Assembly: GCF_001463765.1 (NCBI RefSeq)
Contig: NZ_BBWK01000002.1
Span: 186,001-250,000, forward strand
Reading direction: 5' to 3'
Origin: Aureimonas sp. AU4
GTDB taxonomy: Bacteria; Pseudomonadota; Alphaproteobacteria; Rhizobiales; Rhizobiaceae
DNA: 64,000 nucleotides
This document shows, one piece after another, positions 41,798 through 50,824 of the stretch (positions within the stretch are counted from its first letter, which is position 1; every line of letters starts with the position of its first letter). The notes beneath the pieces were generated by a model. It ran no database searches and had not been told where the DNA came from. It saw only the letters and a list, made by a program, of their open reading frames with translations. The translations under genes were made by a program, and so were the position numbers.

Positions 41798-42697
41798 TCA
41801 AAGCCCGTAGCGTGCCCAGAGCGCCCGCTCCTCCGCCGCCTCGATGAGCCCGACGCCGAGGCGCGCGGCATCGAAGCCGATTTGAACGCCGGGCGCGGCG
41901 GCTCGCAGCGACAGGAGCCCGCGCTTCTGCTGGACGAGGCCGAGCGTCGCCTTGTCGCCGTAGCGCTCCCGGACGACCGTGCGAAGGTCGCCGAGGCGGT
42001 CCACCAAACCGAGTTCCAGCCCCCGCACGCCCGACCAGAACAGGCCGGTGAAGAGGTTCGGATCGTCGGCGAGCTTCGTCCCGCGCCGCGCCTTGACGAG
42101 GTCGATGAACGTCGCATGAACGTCGAGTTGCAGCGCCTTGAGATGCTCGACGTCCTCCGGACGCTCGGGGCGGAAGGGATCGAGCGTCGCCTTGTTCTGC
42201 CCCGCCGTATGCACCCGGCGCTCGATGCCGAGCTTTCCGATCAGATCCACGAAGCCGAAGCCGCCCGAAACGACACCGATCGAACCGACAACTGTGGACG
42301 GATCGGCGACGATCTCGTCACCGGCACAGGCGATCATGTAGCCGCCGGACGCTGCGAGATCCTCGCAGCCGACGATGACGTGCTTGTTCTTCTCGGCGGC
42401 GAGGTCGCGGATGCGCTGGTAGATCAGCCGTGCCTGGACGGGCGAGCCGCCTGGCGAATTCACGCTGATGGCGACCGCCGCAGCCTCTTTCTGCGCGAAG
42501 GCTCGCTCGAGAAGTGGGGCGACGGCGGCAAGGGACAGGGTCGGCCGCAGCGGTCCGCCGCTCGCCATGATGGCGCCGTTGAGGCGCACGAGCGGCACCA
42601 CGACATCCTGCGACCGGAATCGCTTGGGTAGAAAGCGGCGGAGAGTGGAGGCCACGGAGCTGGGTTGCCTTGCTTGGGAAGAACGGGTCCCGCGCAT
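41798..42697 (-). CDS. S49 family serine peptidase (SppA/SohB-like)
   Basis: Signal-peptide-peptidase-like protease of 299 residues with a serine-lysine dyad: S117 in DLAASGGYM and K169 in GQNKATLDPF, plus the family block NSPGGSP near 80 and TVVGSIGVV near 135. There is no clear N-terminal membrane helix, unlike most SppA, so it may act in the cytosol or at the membrane surface. Substrate inferred to be leftover signal peptides. It precedes the 63-residue membrane protein by 50 bases. Confidence 0.92.
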   Translation of the reverse strand: MRGTRSSQARQPSSVASTLRRFLPKRFRSQDVVVPLVRLNGAIMASGGPLRPTLSLAAVAPLLERAFAQKEAAAVAISVNSPGGSPVQARLIYQRIRDLAAEKNKHVIVGCEDLAASGGYMIACAGDEIVADPSTVVGSIGVVSGGFGFVDLIGKLGIERRVHTAGQNKATLDPFRPERPEDVEHLKALQLDVHATFIDLVKARRGTKLADDPNLFTGLFWSGVRGLELGLVDRLGDLRTVVRERYGDKATLGLVQQKRGLLSLRAAAPGVQIGFDAARLGVGLIEAAEERALWARYGL

Positions 42698-42733
42698 GTA
42701 GGCATGGTGATCGCCAGCGCCAAACTCGAACGC

Positions 42734-43495
42734 CTATGGCACCAGGCGAACGGGCAGACCCTCTCCTGCCGATAGTCGCCGCCGCGCCTCCTCGTCGAGC
42801 CTGAACGACGGGAGGATGCGCAGCGGCGCGCGAGAGCCGCGAACCGCCGTCAGGAGAATGCGATGAGCCGGTTTGTCGCCCGTATGGATCGGCAGCACGG
42901 CCACCGAGCCGAGACGATTCTCCGCGGCCGAGAAGAGCGTCGGCAGGTTCTCGGGTCGCCCCACCGCTATGAGATATCCGCCATGGCGAAGGAAGGTCGC
43001 GGCGACGGCCACCCAGCGCGCCAGAAAATCCGGGGCGGGCATGGTGAGAGCGGCCGCGCGTACCGGATCGGGCGAGACGCGGCCTTCTGTCGGATGGAAG
43101 GGCGGGTTCGTCAGCACCCAGTCGAACGCGCCGTCATGCAGGCCCGCCGCCTCGCGCAGCGAGCGGGTCGCCAGAAGATCCACCTCGGCCACGCCGAGCC
43201 GCATGCGCAGCGGGTCAGACGTTTCCTCGATCGAGCGACGCAGGAGCTGCGTCAGCGATGGCTCTCGTTCGGCGAGGACGACGCGCAGTCGAGGCGCTCT
43301 CGTGGCCGCGACGAATCCAACGGCTCCGGTTCCCGCGCCCATATCGACCGCCGCCCCGGTCGCCATCTCCGGCAAGGCCGCCGCGACAAGCAGCGCGTCA
43401 TGTCCGGCCCGCAGAGCGCCGCCGCGAGGCTGCCATAGGCGGAAGCGATCGTTCAGAAACGCGTCGTGCGTGAACTCGCTCGTCTCATCGCTCAT
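42734..43495 (-). CDS. TrmN6-like N6-adenine methyltransferase
   Basis: SAM-dependent methyltransferase with an AdoMet motif VDMGAGTGAVGFVAA near residue 50 and the N6-adenine motif NPPF at 130-133. Closest to the tRNA1(Val) A37 N6-methyltransferase TrmN6 (YfiC), though rRNA targets cannot be excluded. ATG at 43495 gives 253 residues; the open frame to 43600 overlaps DUF2007. It overlaps the DUF2007 stop by 11 bases, so the two are coupled. Confidence 0.88.
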   Translation of the reverse strand: MSDETSEFTHDAFLNDRFRLWQPRGGALRAGHDALLVAAALPEMATGAAVDMGAGTGAVGFVAATRAPRLRVVLAEREPSLTQLLRRSIEETSDPLRMRLGVAEVDLLATRSLREAAGLHDGAFDWVLTNPPFHPTEGRVSPDPVRAAALTMPAPDFLARWVAVAATFLRHGGYLIAVGRPENLPTLFSAAENRLGSVAVLPIHTGDKPAHRILLTAVRGSRAPLRILPSFRLDEEARRRLSAGEGLPVRLVP

Positions 43496-43712
43496 CGGTG
43501 AGTTCGTGTCCGAGTTCGGCGTCCCGCACGAGCCGCCGGGCGCGTTCGATCTCCTCGCCGTCCACCAGAAGGCGGCGAGGCAGGACGCCGATCGAGCCAT
43601 CCAGCACGCTCATGTGCGAGTCGGCCAGAAAGTGGCCGATGCCTGCGTCCTTCAGCAGCGACTGCACGAAGGACAGGAGGACGGGGTCGTTCGTGCGGAT
43701 GAGTTCGAGCAT
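43485..43712 (-). CDS. DUF2007 family small protein
   Basis: 75-residue protein of the DUF2007 (putative signal-transducing) family, seen from MLELIRTNDPVLLSFVQSLL and the middle GIGHFLADSHMSVLDGSIGVLPRRLLV. The fold is a ferredoxin-like alpha-beta sandwich related to the PII group; function unknown. The ribosome site is weak. It overlaps the TrmN6-like gene downstream and is divergent from ispB, 141 bases away. Confidence 0.88.
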   Translation of the reverse strand: MLELIRTNDPVLLSFVQSLLKDAGIGHFLADSHMSVLDGSIGVLPRRLLVDGEEIERARRLVRDAELGHELTDER

Positions 43713-43853
43713 CGACGCGACTTGCCCGCAATCGCCGCTCGGGGCAAGCGGCGCGAGATCGTCGGCCTTCCACTCCCGGAGGCGGACGCCATCTTGCTCC
43801 TTGCCGCTGCGAGCGCCGGCAGCTATTGCCCGCGCAACGAACGGAGAAGTCCA

Positions 43854-44867
43854 TTGAGCCTCGCAAGCCCGGTTGGCCGCGCCTCGCCCACCGCCTCGAT
43901 CGACCCCATCGTGGCCGTGACGCGCGACGACATGCAGCGCGTCAACCAGCTGATCCTCTCGATGGCGGGTTCGAACGTCGAACTCATCCCCGAGATCGCC
44001 GAGCACCTCATCGGCTCGGGGGGCAAGCGCCTGCGCCCGATGCTGACGATCGCCTCCGCGCTCGCCTTCGGCTACCGGGGCGATGGCCACATCAAGCTGG
44101 CCGCCAGCGTCGAGTTCCTGCACACCGCGACGCTCCTGCACGACGACGTCGTGGACGAGAGCAACCTTCGCCGCGGCAGAAAGACCGCCCGGACGATCTG
44201 GGGCAACCAGGCGAGCGTTCTCGTCGGCGACTATCTCCTCGGTCAGGCGTTCAAGATGATGGTGGAGGTCGGCTCCATGCGGGCGCTCGCCATTCTGTCG
44301 AACGCGTCCGCGGTCATCGCTGAAGGCGAGGTCTGGCAACTCTCGGCAGCCAAGAGCCTCGCAACGACCGAAGAGGACTACGCCGCCGTGATCGGCGCCA
44401 AGACGGCCGCGCTGTTTGCCGCAGCGGCCGAGGTCGGGCCGGTGATCGCGGGCGCGGACGATGCGGCGCACGTCGCCATGCGGGATTATGGCCTGCATCT
44501 CGGGCTCGCCTTCCAGCTCGTCGACGATGTCCTCGACTATGGCGGCTCGGCCGGAGATCTCGGCAAGAACGTCGGCGACGACTTCCGAGAGGGCAAGATC
44601 ACCCTGCCCGTCATCCTCGCGCACGGATCGGCCAACGAGAGCGAGCGCGCCTTCTGGCGCGAGGCGCTGGAGAACGGCCGGAACGACGACGGAGCGCTGG
44701 AGCGGGCGCGCCTGCTCCTCGAACGCCACGGAGCGCTGGAAGCGACGCGCGAGCGGGCGCGTCAGCATGGCGCACGGGCGCTCGATGCCGTTCGCAAGCT
44801 TCCCGCAGGCGATAGTCGCGATGCTCTCGCAGCCGTCGTCGATTTCTGCATCGACCGCATCAGCTGA
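43854..44867 (+). CDS. ispB: Polyprenyl diphosphate synthase (TTG start)
   Basis: Trans-prenyltransferase that builds the long prenyl chain for ubiquinone. The two aspartate motifs are LLHDDVVD (D97, D98, D101) and FQLVDDVLDYGG near 228, with GGKRLRP at 57-63. The TTG at 43854 has GGAG eight bases upstream and gives 337 residues, matching family length; the frame runs on upstream without support. Chain length is not certain, octaprenyl to decaprenyl is usual. Its product would feed UbiA in this window. Confidence 0.93.
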   Translation: MSLASPVGRASPTASIDPIVAVTRDDMQRVNQLILSMAGSNVELIPEIAEHLIGSGGKRLRPMLTIASALAFGYRGDGHIKLAASVEFLHTATLLHDDVVDESNLRRGRKTARTIWGNQASVLVGDYLLGQAFKMMVEVGSMRALAILSNASAVIAEGEVWQLSAAKSLATTEEDYAAVIGAKTAALFAAAAEVGPVIAGADDAAHVAMRDYGLHLGLAFQLVDDVLDYGGSAGDLGKNVGDDFREGKITLPVILAHGSANESERAFWREALENGRNDDGALERARLLLERHGALEATRERARQHGARALDAVRKLPAGDSRDALAAVVDFCIDRIS

Positions 44868-45007
44868 CGCACGGCGGATCGGTCGCAAAATAAACATTCT
44901 GCGGCAGCAAACGGGCACATCGCGGTCTTGGCGTGCGCCGGGCACCACCGTTAGATGGCGCGTTCGCAGCGCGGCATCGCCTAGCCGTCAGCCGGAGGAA
45001 ACTCGAC

Positions 45008-46849
45008 GTGGATACAACGCGCATCACGCGGATCGCCCGAAACGCTGCGCTGGCGGGTGTGCTGATCCTGCCTGTCCATCTGGCCCGAGCACAGGATGCG
45101 CAAGGCGCGCCAAAGCCGGACGCCTTTCCGCCTACCGCCGTCCAGTCCCTGTCGGGCGCCTATCTTGCCGCCAAGCAGGCTCGCGAGAACCGCCAGCCTG
45201 ACATCGCGGCTGAGTACTACGACCGAGCGTTGTCGCTCGACCCCGATTCCGACGTTCTCCAGCAGGAGGCCATGTTCGCCTACCTGGCCGACGGTCGCTT
45301 CGAGCGGGGCGTCGAACTTGCGGGGAAGCTCACCGACAATGCGGATGTCGGCAAGGTTGCCCGCATCGCGCTCGGCCTCGACGCCTTGCGCAAGGGCCGC
45401 TTCGACGCAGCGGTCCAGGAGTGGCAGATCGGCGATACGAGCGACCTGGACACGCTTCTGCTGGCTCAGCTCGCCTCCTGGGCCGATGCCGGAGCGGGTC
45501 GCACCAAGGCCGCCCTCGCCCGCCTCGACAAGCTGAAGGGTGCGACCTGGTTCGCCGCCTTCAATCAGTACCAGACCGGTCTGATCGCGGCGCTCGGAAA
45601 CGATCTGCCGCGCGCCCGCAAGTCGCTCGGAGCTTTGCTCGACGACCAGGGCTCCGCCCAGACCTCCGTCGACGCCTATCTGGCCGGCGCCGAGGCGCTG
45701 GCGCGCATCGAGGCGCGGGCGAAGCACAAGCCGGAAGCGCTGGCGGCCGTGGACAAGGGTCTGGCGCTGGCCCCGAACTACGAGCCATTGGCCCAACTGC
45801 GGAAGCAGATCGACGAGGGCCAGGCCATCGAGCCTCCCTATGCCAATGCCCGCAACGGTGCTGCCGAGGCGCTATACGTCCTGGGCCAGGCGATCAATCG
45901 CGGCGACGGCCAGGACGTCGCCCTGCTTTACTTCCAGTTCGCCAGGGCCGTCGCCGAGCGACCGGACGACAAGCTCCTGACGGCGCTGGCCGGCATCGCC
46001 GACCGCTCGCAGCAGGTCGATCTGGCAATCTCCTACTATAAGCAGATTCCCGAGGGCTCGCCCTATCGGCGCACCGCCGAGCTGCAGATGGGTCTCGACC
46101 TTTGGCAGGCCGAGCGTAAGCCCGAGGCGACGGAGCATCTGCGCACGGCCGTCGAGCGCTATCCCGACGATCTGCAGGCCCGCTTGGCGCTAGCCGACGT
46201 CCTCTCGGCCGACAAGAACTACGGCGAAGCGGTCGAGATGCTCGACAAGGCCCTGGCCCTTGCGCCAACCGAGAGCCCGACGCTCTGGAACATCTACTAT
46301 CAGCGCGGCATCGCCTACGAGCGGCTGAAGCAGTGGGACAAGGCCGAGCCGGACTTCAAGAAGGCGCTCGAGATCTCTCCTGACCAGCCGCAGGTCCTGA
46401 ACTATCTCGGATACTCCTGGGTCGACATGAACCGGAACCTCGACGAGGGTCTTGAGATGATCAAGACCGCCGTCGATCTGCGTCCCAACGACGGCTACAT
46501 CATCGACTCGCTGGGTTGGGCCTACTACCGGCTGGGACGTTACGACGACGCCGTGGAGCAGCTGGAGCGCGCGGTTCTGATCACGCCCGCCGACCCGACG
46601 ATCAACGATCATCTGGGCGACGCCTACTGGCGCGTCGGTCGCACCCGCGAGGCGCGCTTCCAGTGGAACCGGGCCCTGGTTGGCCAGCCCGCTCCCGAGG
46701 CGGCCGACGTGAATCGCATCAAGCAGAAGGTCGCGAACGGCCTGGAAGGCGTCGCGACGCCCGTCAAGGCGACCGCGCCGGACGCGGCACCGGTCGGCGA
46801 GCGGGCGTCGAACGACGTTCGCTCCTCCGCACCCTCGCAGCCGAACTGA
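45008..46849 (+). CDS. Exported tetratricopeptide repeat protein (GTG start)
   Basis: 613-residue protein with a signal sequence (ends HLARAQ) and many TPR helix pairs from about residue 45 to the C-terminus, for example AAEYYDRALSLDPDS and AVEMLDKALALAPTES. The GTG at 45008 has GGAGGA eight bases upstream. The C-terminal tail is low-complexity and rich in Ala, Pro and Thr. It sits between ispB and ispE, an order widely kept in rhizobia; a role in envelope assembly is possible but unproven. Confidence 0.88.
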   Translation: MDTTRITRIARNAALAGVLILPVHLARAQDAQGAPKPDAFPPTAVQSLSGAYLAAKQARENRQPDIAAEYYDRALSLDPDSDVLQQEAMFAYLADGRFERGVELAGKLTDNADVGKVARIALGLDALRKGRFDAAVQEWQIGDTSDLDTLLLAQLASWADAGAGRTKAALARLDKLKGATWFAAFNQYQTGLIAALGNDLPRARKSLGALLDDQGSAQTSVDAYLAGAEALARIEARAKHKPEALAAVDKGLALAPNYEPLAQLRKQIDEGQAIEPPYANARNGAAEALYVLGQAINRGDGQDVALLYFQFARAVAERPDDKLLTALAGIADRSQQVDLAISYYKQIPEGSPYRRTAELQMGLDLWQAERKPEATEHLRTAVERYPDDLQARLALADVLSADKNYGEAVEMLDKALALAPTESPTLWNIYYQRGIAYERLKQWDKAEPDFKKALEISPDQPQVLNYLGYSWVDMNRNLDEGLEMIKTAVDLRPNDGYIIDSLGWAYYRLGRYDDAVEQLERAVLITPADPTINDHLGDAYWRVGRTREARFQWNRALVGQPAPEAADVNRIKQKVANGLEGVATPVKATAPDAAPVGERASNDVRSSAPSQPN

Positions 46850-46853
46850 ACCG

Positions 46854-47756
46854 GTGGACGCAGCGGCGTCGGTCGCTCCGGTCACGGTCCAGGCACGGGC
46901 CAAGATCAATCTCGCGCTGCACGTCATCGGACAGCGAGCCGACGGTTATCACGAGCTCGACAGCCTCGTCGTCTTCGCTCGTGAGGGCGATCGTCTCGAC
47001 ATCGCGCCGAGTTCGACGGACCGGCTGGAACTGACGGGCGATTTCGGGCACCGGCTTCCTGCGGGAAGCGACAACATCGTCCTGAAGGCCCTGAACGCCG
47101 CGCGAACGGTACTCGACGCCGCCGGGCATCGCCTGCCGCCGCAAGCAGTCCGGCTGACCAAGAACCTTCCGCCCTCCTCGGGCATCGGAGGTGGTTCGGC
47201 CGACGCCGCCGCTCTCCTGCGCCTTTTTGCGGAACGACAGCCATCCTGCGCCAAGGACCTGCGGATCGCTGCTCTAAGCCTTGGCGCCGACGTACCGATG
47301 TGCATGGACGGCGCCAACGCCCGCGTTCGCGGTATCGGCGAACTGAGCACGGCTCTCCTCATTACCGCACCGATCTTCGTCCTCCTCGTGAATCCGCGCG
47401 TCGAAGTTCCGACGCCTGCCGTGTTTTCGGCGCTGCTGCGACGGGACAACGAGCCGCTTCCCGATCTCCCTGACGAGGGCTTCGCGGTACCGTCGGCGTT
47501 GGCAGACTATCTTCGGCTTTGCCGCAACGACCTGATGCCCCCGGCCGTCGCTCTCGAGCCTGTCATCGGCGAAGCGCTCGAGGCGGTTGAACGCAGCGAT
47601 CCGCTTCTCGCCCGCATGTCGGGATCGGGCGCCACGGTCTTCGGTCTCTTCGGGTCCGAGAATGGATGCCGTCTGGCGGCCGAGCGCATCGCCGCGCGAC
47701 ATCCCGGCTGGTGGGTGCGCGCGACCGCCATTTCGACGGAAGCATCCCATGTCTGA
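46854..47756 (+). CDS. ispE: 4-diphosphocytidyl-2-C-methyl-D-erythritol kinase (GTG start)
   Basis: Fourth MEP-pathway enzyme; phosphorylates CDP-ME. GHMP kinase with ARAKINLALHV at the N-terminus and the ATP-binding NLPPSSGIGGGSADAAAL near residue 103. GTG at 46854, five bases after the TPR stop; 300 residues is normal. It overlaps moaB by eight bases. Together with dxs and ispH it makes three of the MEP steps found in this window. Confidence 0.95.
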   Translation: MDAAASVAPVTVQARAKINLALHVIGQRADGYHELDSLVVFAREGDRLDIAPSSTDRLELTGDFGHRLPAGSDNIVLKALNAARTVLDAAGHRLPPQAVRLTKNLPPSSGIGGGSADAAALLRLFAERQPSCAKDLRIAALSLGADVPMCMDGANARVRGIGELSTALLITAPIFVLLVNPRVEVPTPAVFSALLRRDNEPLPDLPDEGFAVPSALADYLRLCRNDLMPPAVALEPVIGEALEAVERSDPLLARMSGSGATVFGLFGSENGCRLAAERIAARHPGWWVRATAISTEASHV

Positions 47757-48291
47757 ACGAGCCTTCCTGCCGCTTGGCATCGCCATTCTGACCGTTTCGG
47801 ATTCGCGCACGATCGCCGACGATCGGTCCGGCGACACGCTGGCCGAACGGCTGACCGGGGTGGGCCATCGCCTTGCCGACCGCCGGATCGTGCCCGACGA
47901 CCTCGAGGCGATCCGCGAAACGGTCCTCGCCTGGTCGCGGGACGAGTCCGTCGATGTCGTGATCACGACCGGCGGCACCGGCTTTACCGGACGGGACGTC
48001 ACGCCCGAAGCGCTGGAGCCGATCTTCGAGAAGCGGATGGAAGGCTTCTCGGCCGTGTTCCATCGCATCTCGTTCGAGAAGATCGGCGTCTCGACGATCC
48101 AGAGCCGCGCGACCGGCGGTGTCGTCAACGCGACCTTCGTCTTTGTCCTACCGGGCTCGCCGGGCGCCTGTCGCGATGCGTGGGATCATATTCTGGCCGC
48201 GCAGCTCGACTACCGGCACAAGCCCTGCAACTTCGTCGAGATCATGCCGCGTCTGGACGAACACCTTCGCCGAGGCGCTGCCGGCGCCTGA
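47749..48291 (+). CDS. moaB: Molybdenum cofactor biosynthesis protein MoaB
   Basis: MogA/MoaB fold protein that adenylates molybdopterin for metal insertion, 180 residues. Typical blocks are LTVSDSRTIADDRSGD, TTGGTGFTGRDVTPEAL and the C-terminal PGSPGACRDAW. In rhizobia moaB commonly follows ispE. The start ATG at 47749 lies inside the end of ispE. It converges with the glycosyltransferase-like gene, 19 bases apart. Confidence 0.94.
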   Translation: MSERAFLPLGIAILTVSDSRTIADDRSGDTLAERLTGVGHRLADRRIVPDDLEAIRETVLAWSRDESVDVVITTGGTGFTGRDVTPEALEPIFEKRMEGFSAVFHRISFEKIGVSTIQSRATGGVVNATFVFVLPGSPGACRDAWDHILAAQLDYRHKPCNFVEIMPRLDEHLRRGAAGA

Positions 48292-48310
48292 ACCCGCCAG
48301 GCCGGTTCGG

Positions 48311-48796
48311 TCAGTCGCGGCGCGGCCGTCCCGTCCGCAGGACGGCTCCCCGTGGCGCCGACGCCAGCGCCGCCCAGGTGGCGGCTTCGTTCCGCCCGAG
48401 CTCGTCCTTCGGCATCAGATACGCGAACGCTCGCCAGCCGACGAGCCATCGCCACCGTGGCCAATCATGCCGCTGGACCGTTAGACGCGCGGGCCGATCG
48501 CTTCGCGCGAGGTGCCGGTCCACACCGTCCAGCCAATCCTCTGGCAGGCGGTCGCCGCTGCGCAGAAGGAGGATCCAGCTTCCCTTCAAGCGCGCGCTCG
48601 CCTCGGCTGGCGCCCCGTCCGTCGCCGCCACCCGGCAACCCGCGTGATCCGCGATCGAGCGGCAGTCCGGATCGTCCGGCAGCCCCGCCACCACGACTTC
48701 CCGCAACGCACCGTCGACGGCCGCAGGAACCAACGCCGCGAGGGTGGAGGCGAACGGACGCGGGGTCGAAACACCCCAGACAACGGCGGTCAGCAT
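48311..48796 (-). CDS. Small glycosyltransferase-like protein
   Basis: 161-residue protein with no confident family. Residues 1-90 resemble the start of a GT-A glycosyltransferase: a strand-helix beginning (LTAVVWGVST, then LAALVPAAVDGALREVVV) and a GSWILLLRSGDRLPEDW stretch where a DxD motif would normally sit. The DxD aspartates are not visible, so it may be inactive or a degenerate form. It occupies the same place next to moaB in related bacteria, I believe. It is divergent from the radical SAM gene across a LexA box. Confidence 0.6.
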   Translation of the reverse strand: MLTAVVWGVSTPRPFASTLAALVPAAVDGALREVVVAGLPDDPDCRSIADHAGCRVAATDGAPAEASARLKGSWILLLRSGDRLPEDWLDGVDRHLARSDRPARLTVQRHDWPRWRWLVGWRAFAYLMPKDELGRNEAATWAALASAPRGAVLRTGRPRRD

Positions 48797-48845
48797 GGCT
48801 TATTGCCTTAGCGGTTCGCGGCGGCGAAAGCCAGCGAATCACTTT

Positions 48846-48860
48846 GTTCTTGTATTGTTC
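48846..48860. promoter_or_regulatory. LexA (SOS) box, alphaproteobacterial type
   Basis: GTTC-N7-GTTC (48846-48849 and 48857-48860), exactly the direct-repeat consensus used by alphaproteobacterial LexA. It sits between the divergent glycosyltransferase-like gene (ends its start at 48796) and the PA0069-type radical SAM gene (start 48917, or GTG 48893), 56 bases before the latter. It is the only such box I found between genes in the window. Confidence 0.75.
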
Positions 48861-48916
48861 TCTGGCGGATCGTAGATTCCACCGATCGAACGGTGGACGA
48901 TCAGGACTGCAACCCT

Positions 48917-50065
48917 ATGCCGGAAACTGCGACCAACCTGCCGAGCGCAACCGGATCGACCGATCTGGCACAGCGTCTTCTGTCGGATGCGGGGCTGCGG
49001 GTCGGCTTCGAACGGCGGCGTGGTCGCGGTGCGGGCTTGAACCCGTCCGGTCGCTTCGAGCCGTTCTCGCGTTCGTCCTTCGATGACGGCTGGAACTCGA
49101 TGGAGGATCTCCCCGCCTTCCGCACGGAGGTCCAGAACGAAGCCGCCCGCACGATCATCAGTCGCAACGACTCGCCGGACATCTCCTTCGAGCAGTCCGT
49201 GAATCCTTACCGTGGCTGCGAGCACGGTTGCGTCTACTGTTTCGCGCGGCCGACGCACGCTTACATGGGCCTGTCGGCGGGACTGGACTTCGAGTCGAAG
49301 CTCTTTGCAAAGCGCAACGCGGCCGAACTTCTGGAGGCCGAGATCTCAAAGGCCGGCTACGAGCCGAAGGCGCTCGCCATCGGGGCGAACACCGATCCCT
49401 ACCAGCCGATCGAGAAGCGTGAGCGCATCATGCGCGAGATCCTGGAGGTGCTGGAGGCCGCCAACCATCCGGTCGGCATCGTCACGAAGTCGGCGCTCGT
49501 GCTGCGCGATCTCGACATCCTCTCGCGCATGGCGGCCAAGGGCCTCGCGAAGGTCGCCCTGTCGGTGACGACCCTCGACCGCACCATGGCGCGTTTGATG
49601 GAACCTCGTGCGGCGACGCCTGCAAAGCGTCTCGACACGGTTCGCCAACTCAGCGAGGCCGGCGTACCGACGATGGTAATGACGGCACCCATCGTCCCGG
49701 GCCTGACGGATTGCGAGATCGAGCGCCTGCTGGAGGCCGCCGCCGCCGCTGGGGCGAGAGAGGTCGGATACGTTCTTCTGCGCCTTCCGCTCGAAGTGTC
49801 GCCCCTCTTCCGGGAATGGCTGGAGCAGCACTATCCGAACCGCTACCGGCACGTGATGGCGCTCCTGCGCTCGATGCGCGACGGCAAGGACTACGACGCC
49901 GAGTGGGGCCGTCGCATGTCGGGCAAGGGACCCTACGCGATGCAGATCCGTCGCCGCTTCGAGATCGCGGCCAAGCGACTGGACCTCAATCTCGAGCGAA
50001 CCAGGCTGCGGACCGATCTCTTCCGAGCACCGCGCGGCGCGGGCGTACAGCTCGCCCTTCTCTAA
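48917..50065 (+). CDS. PA0069 family radical SAM protein
   Basis: 382-residue radical SAM enzyme (COG1533, SplB-like; often annotated DNA repair photolyase). The iron-sulfur motif C-x3-C-x2-C is C101, C105 and C108 (RGCEHGCVYCF). A GANTDPYQPIEK block near residue 157 and SVTTLD follow, as in this family. An upstream GTG at 48893 is possible; the ATG at 48917 is chosen although its AGGA lies 11 bases away. A LexA box upstream suggests DNA-damage control. The reaction is unknown; spore photoproduct lyase activity is not established for this family. Confidence 0.9.
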   Translation: MPETATNLPSATGSTDLAQRLLSDAGLRVGFERRRGRGAGLNPSGRFEPFSRSSFDDGWNSMEDLPAFRTEVQNEAARTIISRNDSPDISFEQSVNPYRGCEHGCVYCFARPTHAYMGLSAGLDFESKLFAKRNAAELLEAEISKAGYEPKALAIGANTDPYQPIEKRERIMREILEVLEAANHPVGIVTKSALVLRDLDILSRMAAKGLAKVALSVTTLDRTMARLMEPRAATPAKRLDTVRQLSEAGVPTMVMTAPIVPGLTDCEIERLLEAAAAAGAREVGYVLLRLPLEVSPLFREWLEQHYPNRYRHVMALLRSMRDGKDYDAEWGRRMSGKGPYAMQIRRRFEIAAKRLDLNLERTRLRTDLFRAPRGAGVQLALL

Positions 50066-50129
50066 CGACCGAAAGGCGAACCCGGACCTGAACCTTGCGC
50101 GCACAGTGCCGATCCGGCAAGCCACGCCT

Positions 50130-50762
50130 ATGCCCCGTTCCGCGCGTCCCGCCACCGTTCCGAGCTTCACGATAGAGGATGAGGTGGCTGGCCCCGTTTG
50201 CGGCGTCGACGAAGCGGGTCGCGGTCCGCTCGCGGGACCGGTCGTTGCGGCGGCGGTGATCCTGAACCGGAATATCGTGCCGGAGGGAATCGGTGACTCG
50301 AAGGCCCTGACGGCAGCGCAGCGGGAGAAGGTCTTCCGGGAAATCCTGTCCGTCGCGGACGTGTCCTTCGCCTTCGCCTCGGCAAGGGAGATCGATCGGT
50401 TGAACATTCGGCGCGCAACGCTTCTGGCGATGCGCCGCGCCGTGGCCGCCCTGCCGGTTCCTCCCGCGACCGTGCTGATCGACGGTCGCGACGTACCGCC
50501 CGGGCTCGTGCAGCCGGCGCGCGCGGTCATCGGCGGGGATGCGCTGTCGCTGTCGATCGGCGCCGCGTCCATCGTCGCCAAGGTCATGCGTGATCGAGCG
50601 ATGCAGCGGCTCGAAGCTCAGGACGCCCGCTATGGCTTCGGACGGCACATGGGCTATCCGACCGTGGAACATCGTCGGGCGATCGAACACCATGGCCCCT
50701 CGCCGCACCATCGCATGACCTTCGGCCCGCTCAAGGACTGGCCCGGCCCGTCCCGGCGATAG
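50130..50762 (+). CDS. rnhB: Ribonuclease HII
   Basis: Removes single ribonucleotides and RNA from DNA duplexes. The DEAGRGPLAGP motif near residue 26 carries the catalytic Asp-Glu pair, GSKAL-like DSKAL is near 55, and GASIVAKVMRDR near 150 holds another catalytic Asp. The ATG at 50130 gives 210 residues; a GTG at 50106 would add eight. It converges with the F0 operon, whose terminator lies between. The window therefore carries both RNase H types. Confidence 0.95.
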   Translation: MPRSARPATVPSFTIEDEVAGPVCGVDEAGRGPLAGPVVAAAVILNRNIVPEGIGDSKALTAAQREKVFREILSVADVSFAFASAREIDRLNIRRATLLAMRRAVAALPVPPATVLIDGRDVPPGLVQPARAVIGGDALSLSIGAASIVAKVMRDRAMQRLEAQDARYGFGRHMGYPTVEHRRAIEHHGPSPHHRMTFGPLKDWPGPSRR

Positions 50763-50764
50763 GC

Positions 50765-50802
50765 AAAAAAAGAGCCGGTCGCAGAACACCGCGACCGGCT
50801 CT
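50765..50802 (-). terminator. Strong terminator of the F0 operon
   Basis: A perfect 12-bp stem (50771-50782 with 50791-50802) around an 8-base loop, directly followed on the minus strand by a run of seven T (50771-50765). It lies 22 bases after the atpF stop and just past the convergent rnhB stop, and could serve both directions. Confidence 0.92.
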
Positions 50803-50824
50803 CGAAACACCTGGACGGTGCGGA

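Noticed and set aside
50078-50093. GAAC repeat resembling a LexA box before rnhB
   Set aside because: The spacing between the GAAC units is eight bases, not seven, so it does not fit the LexA consensus.
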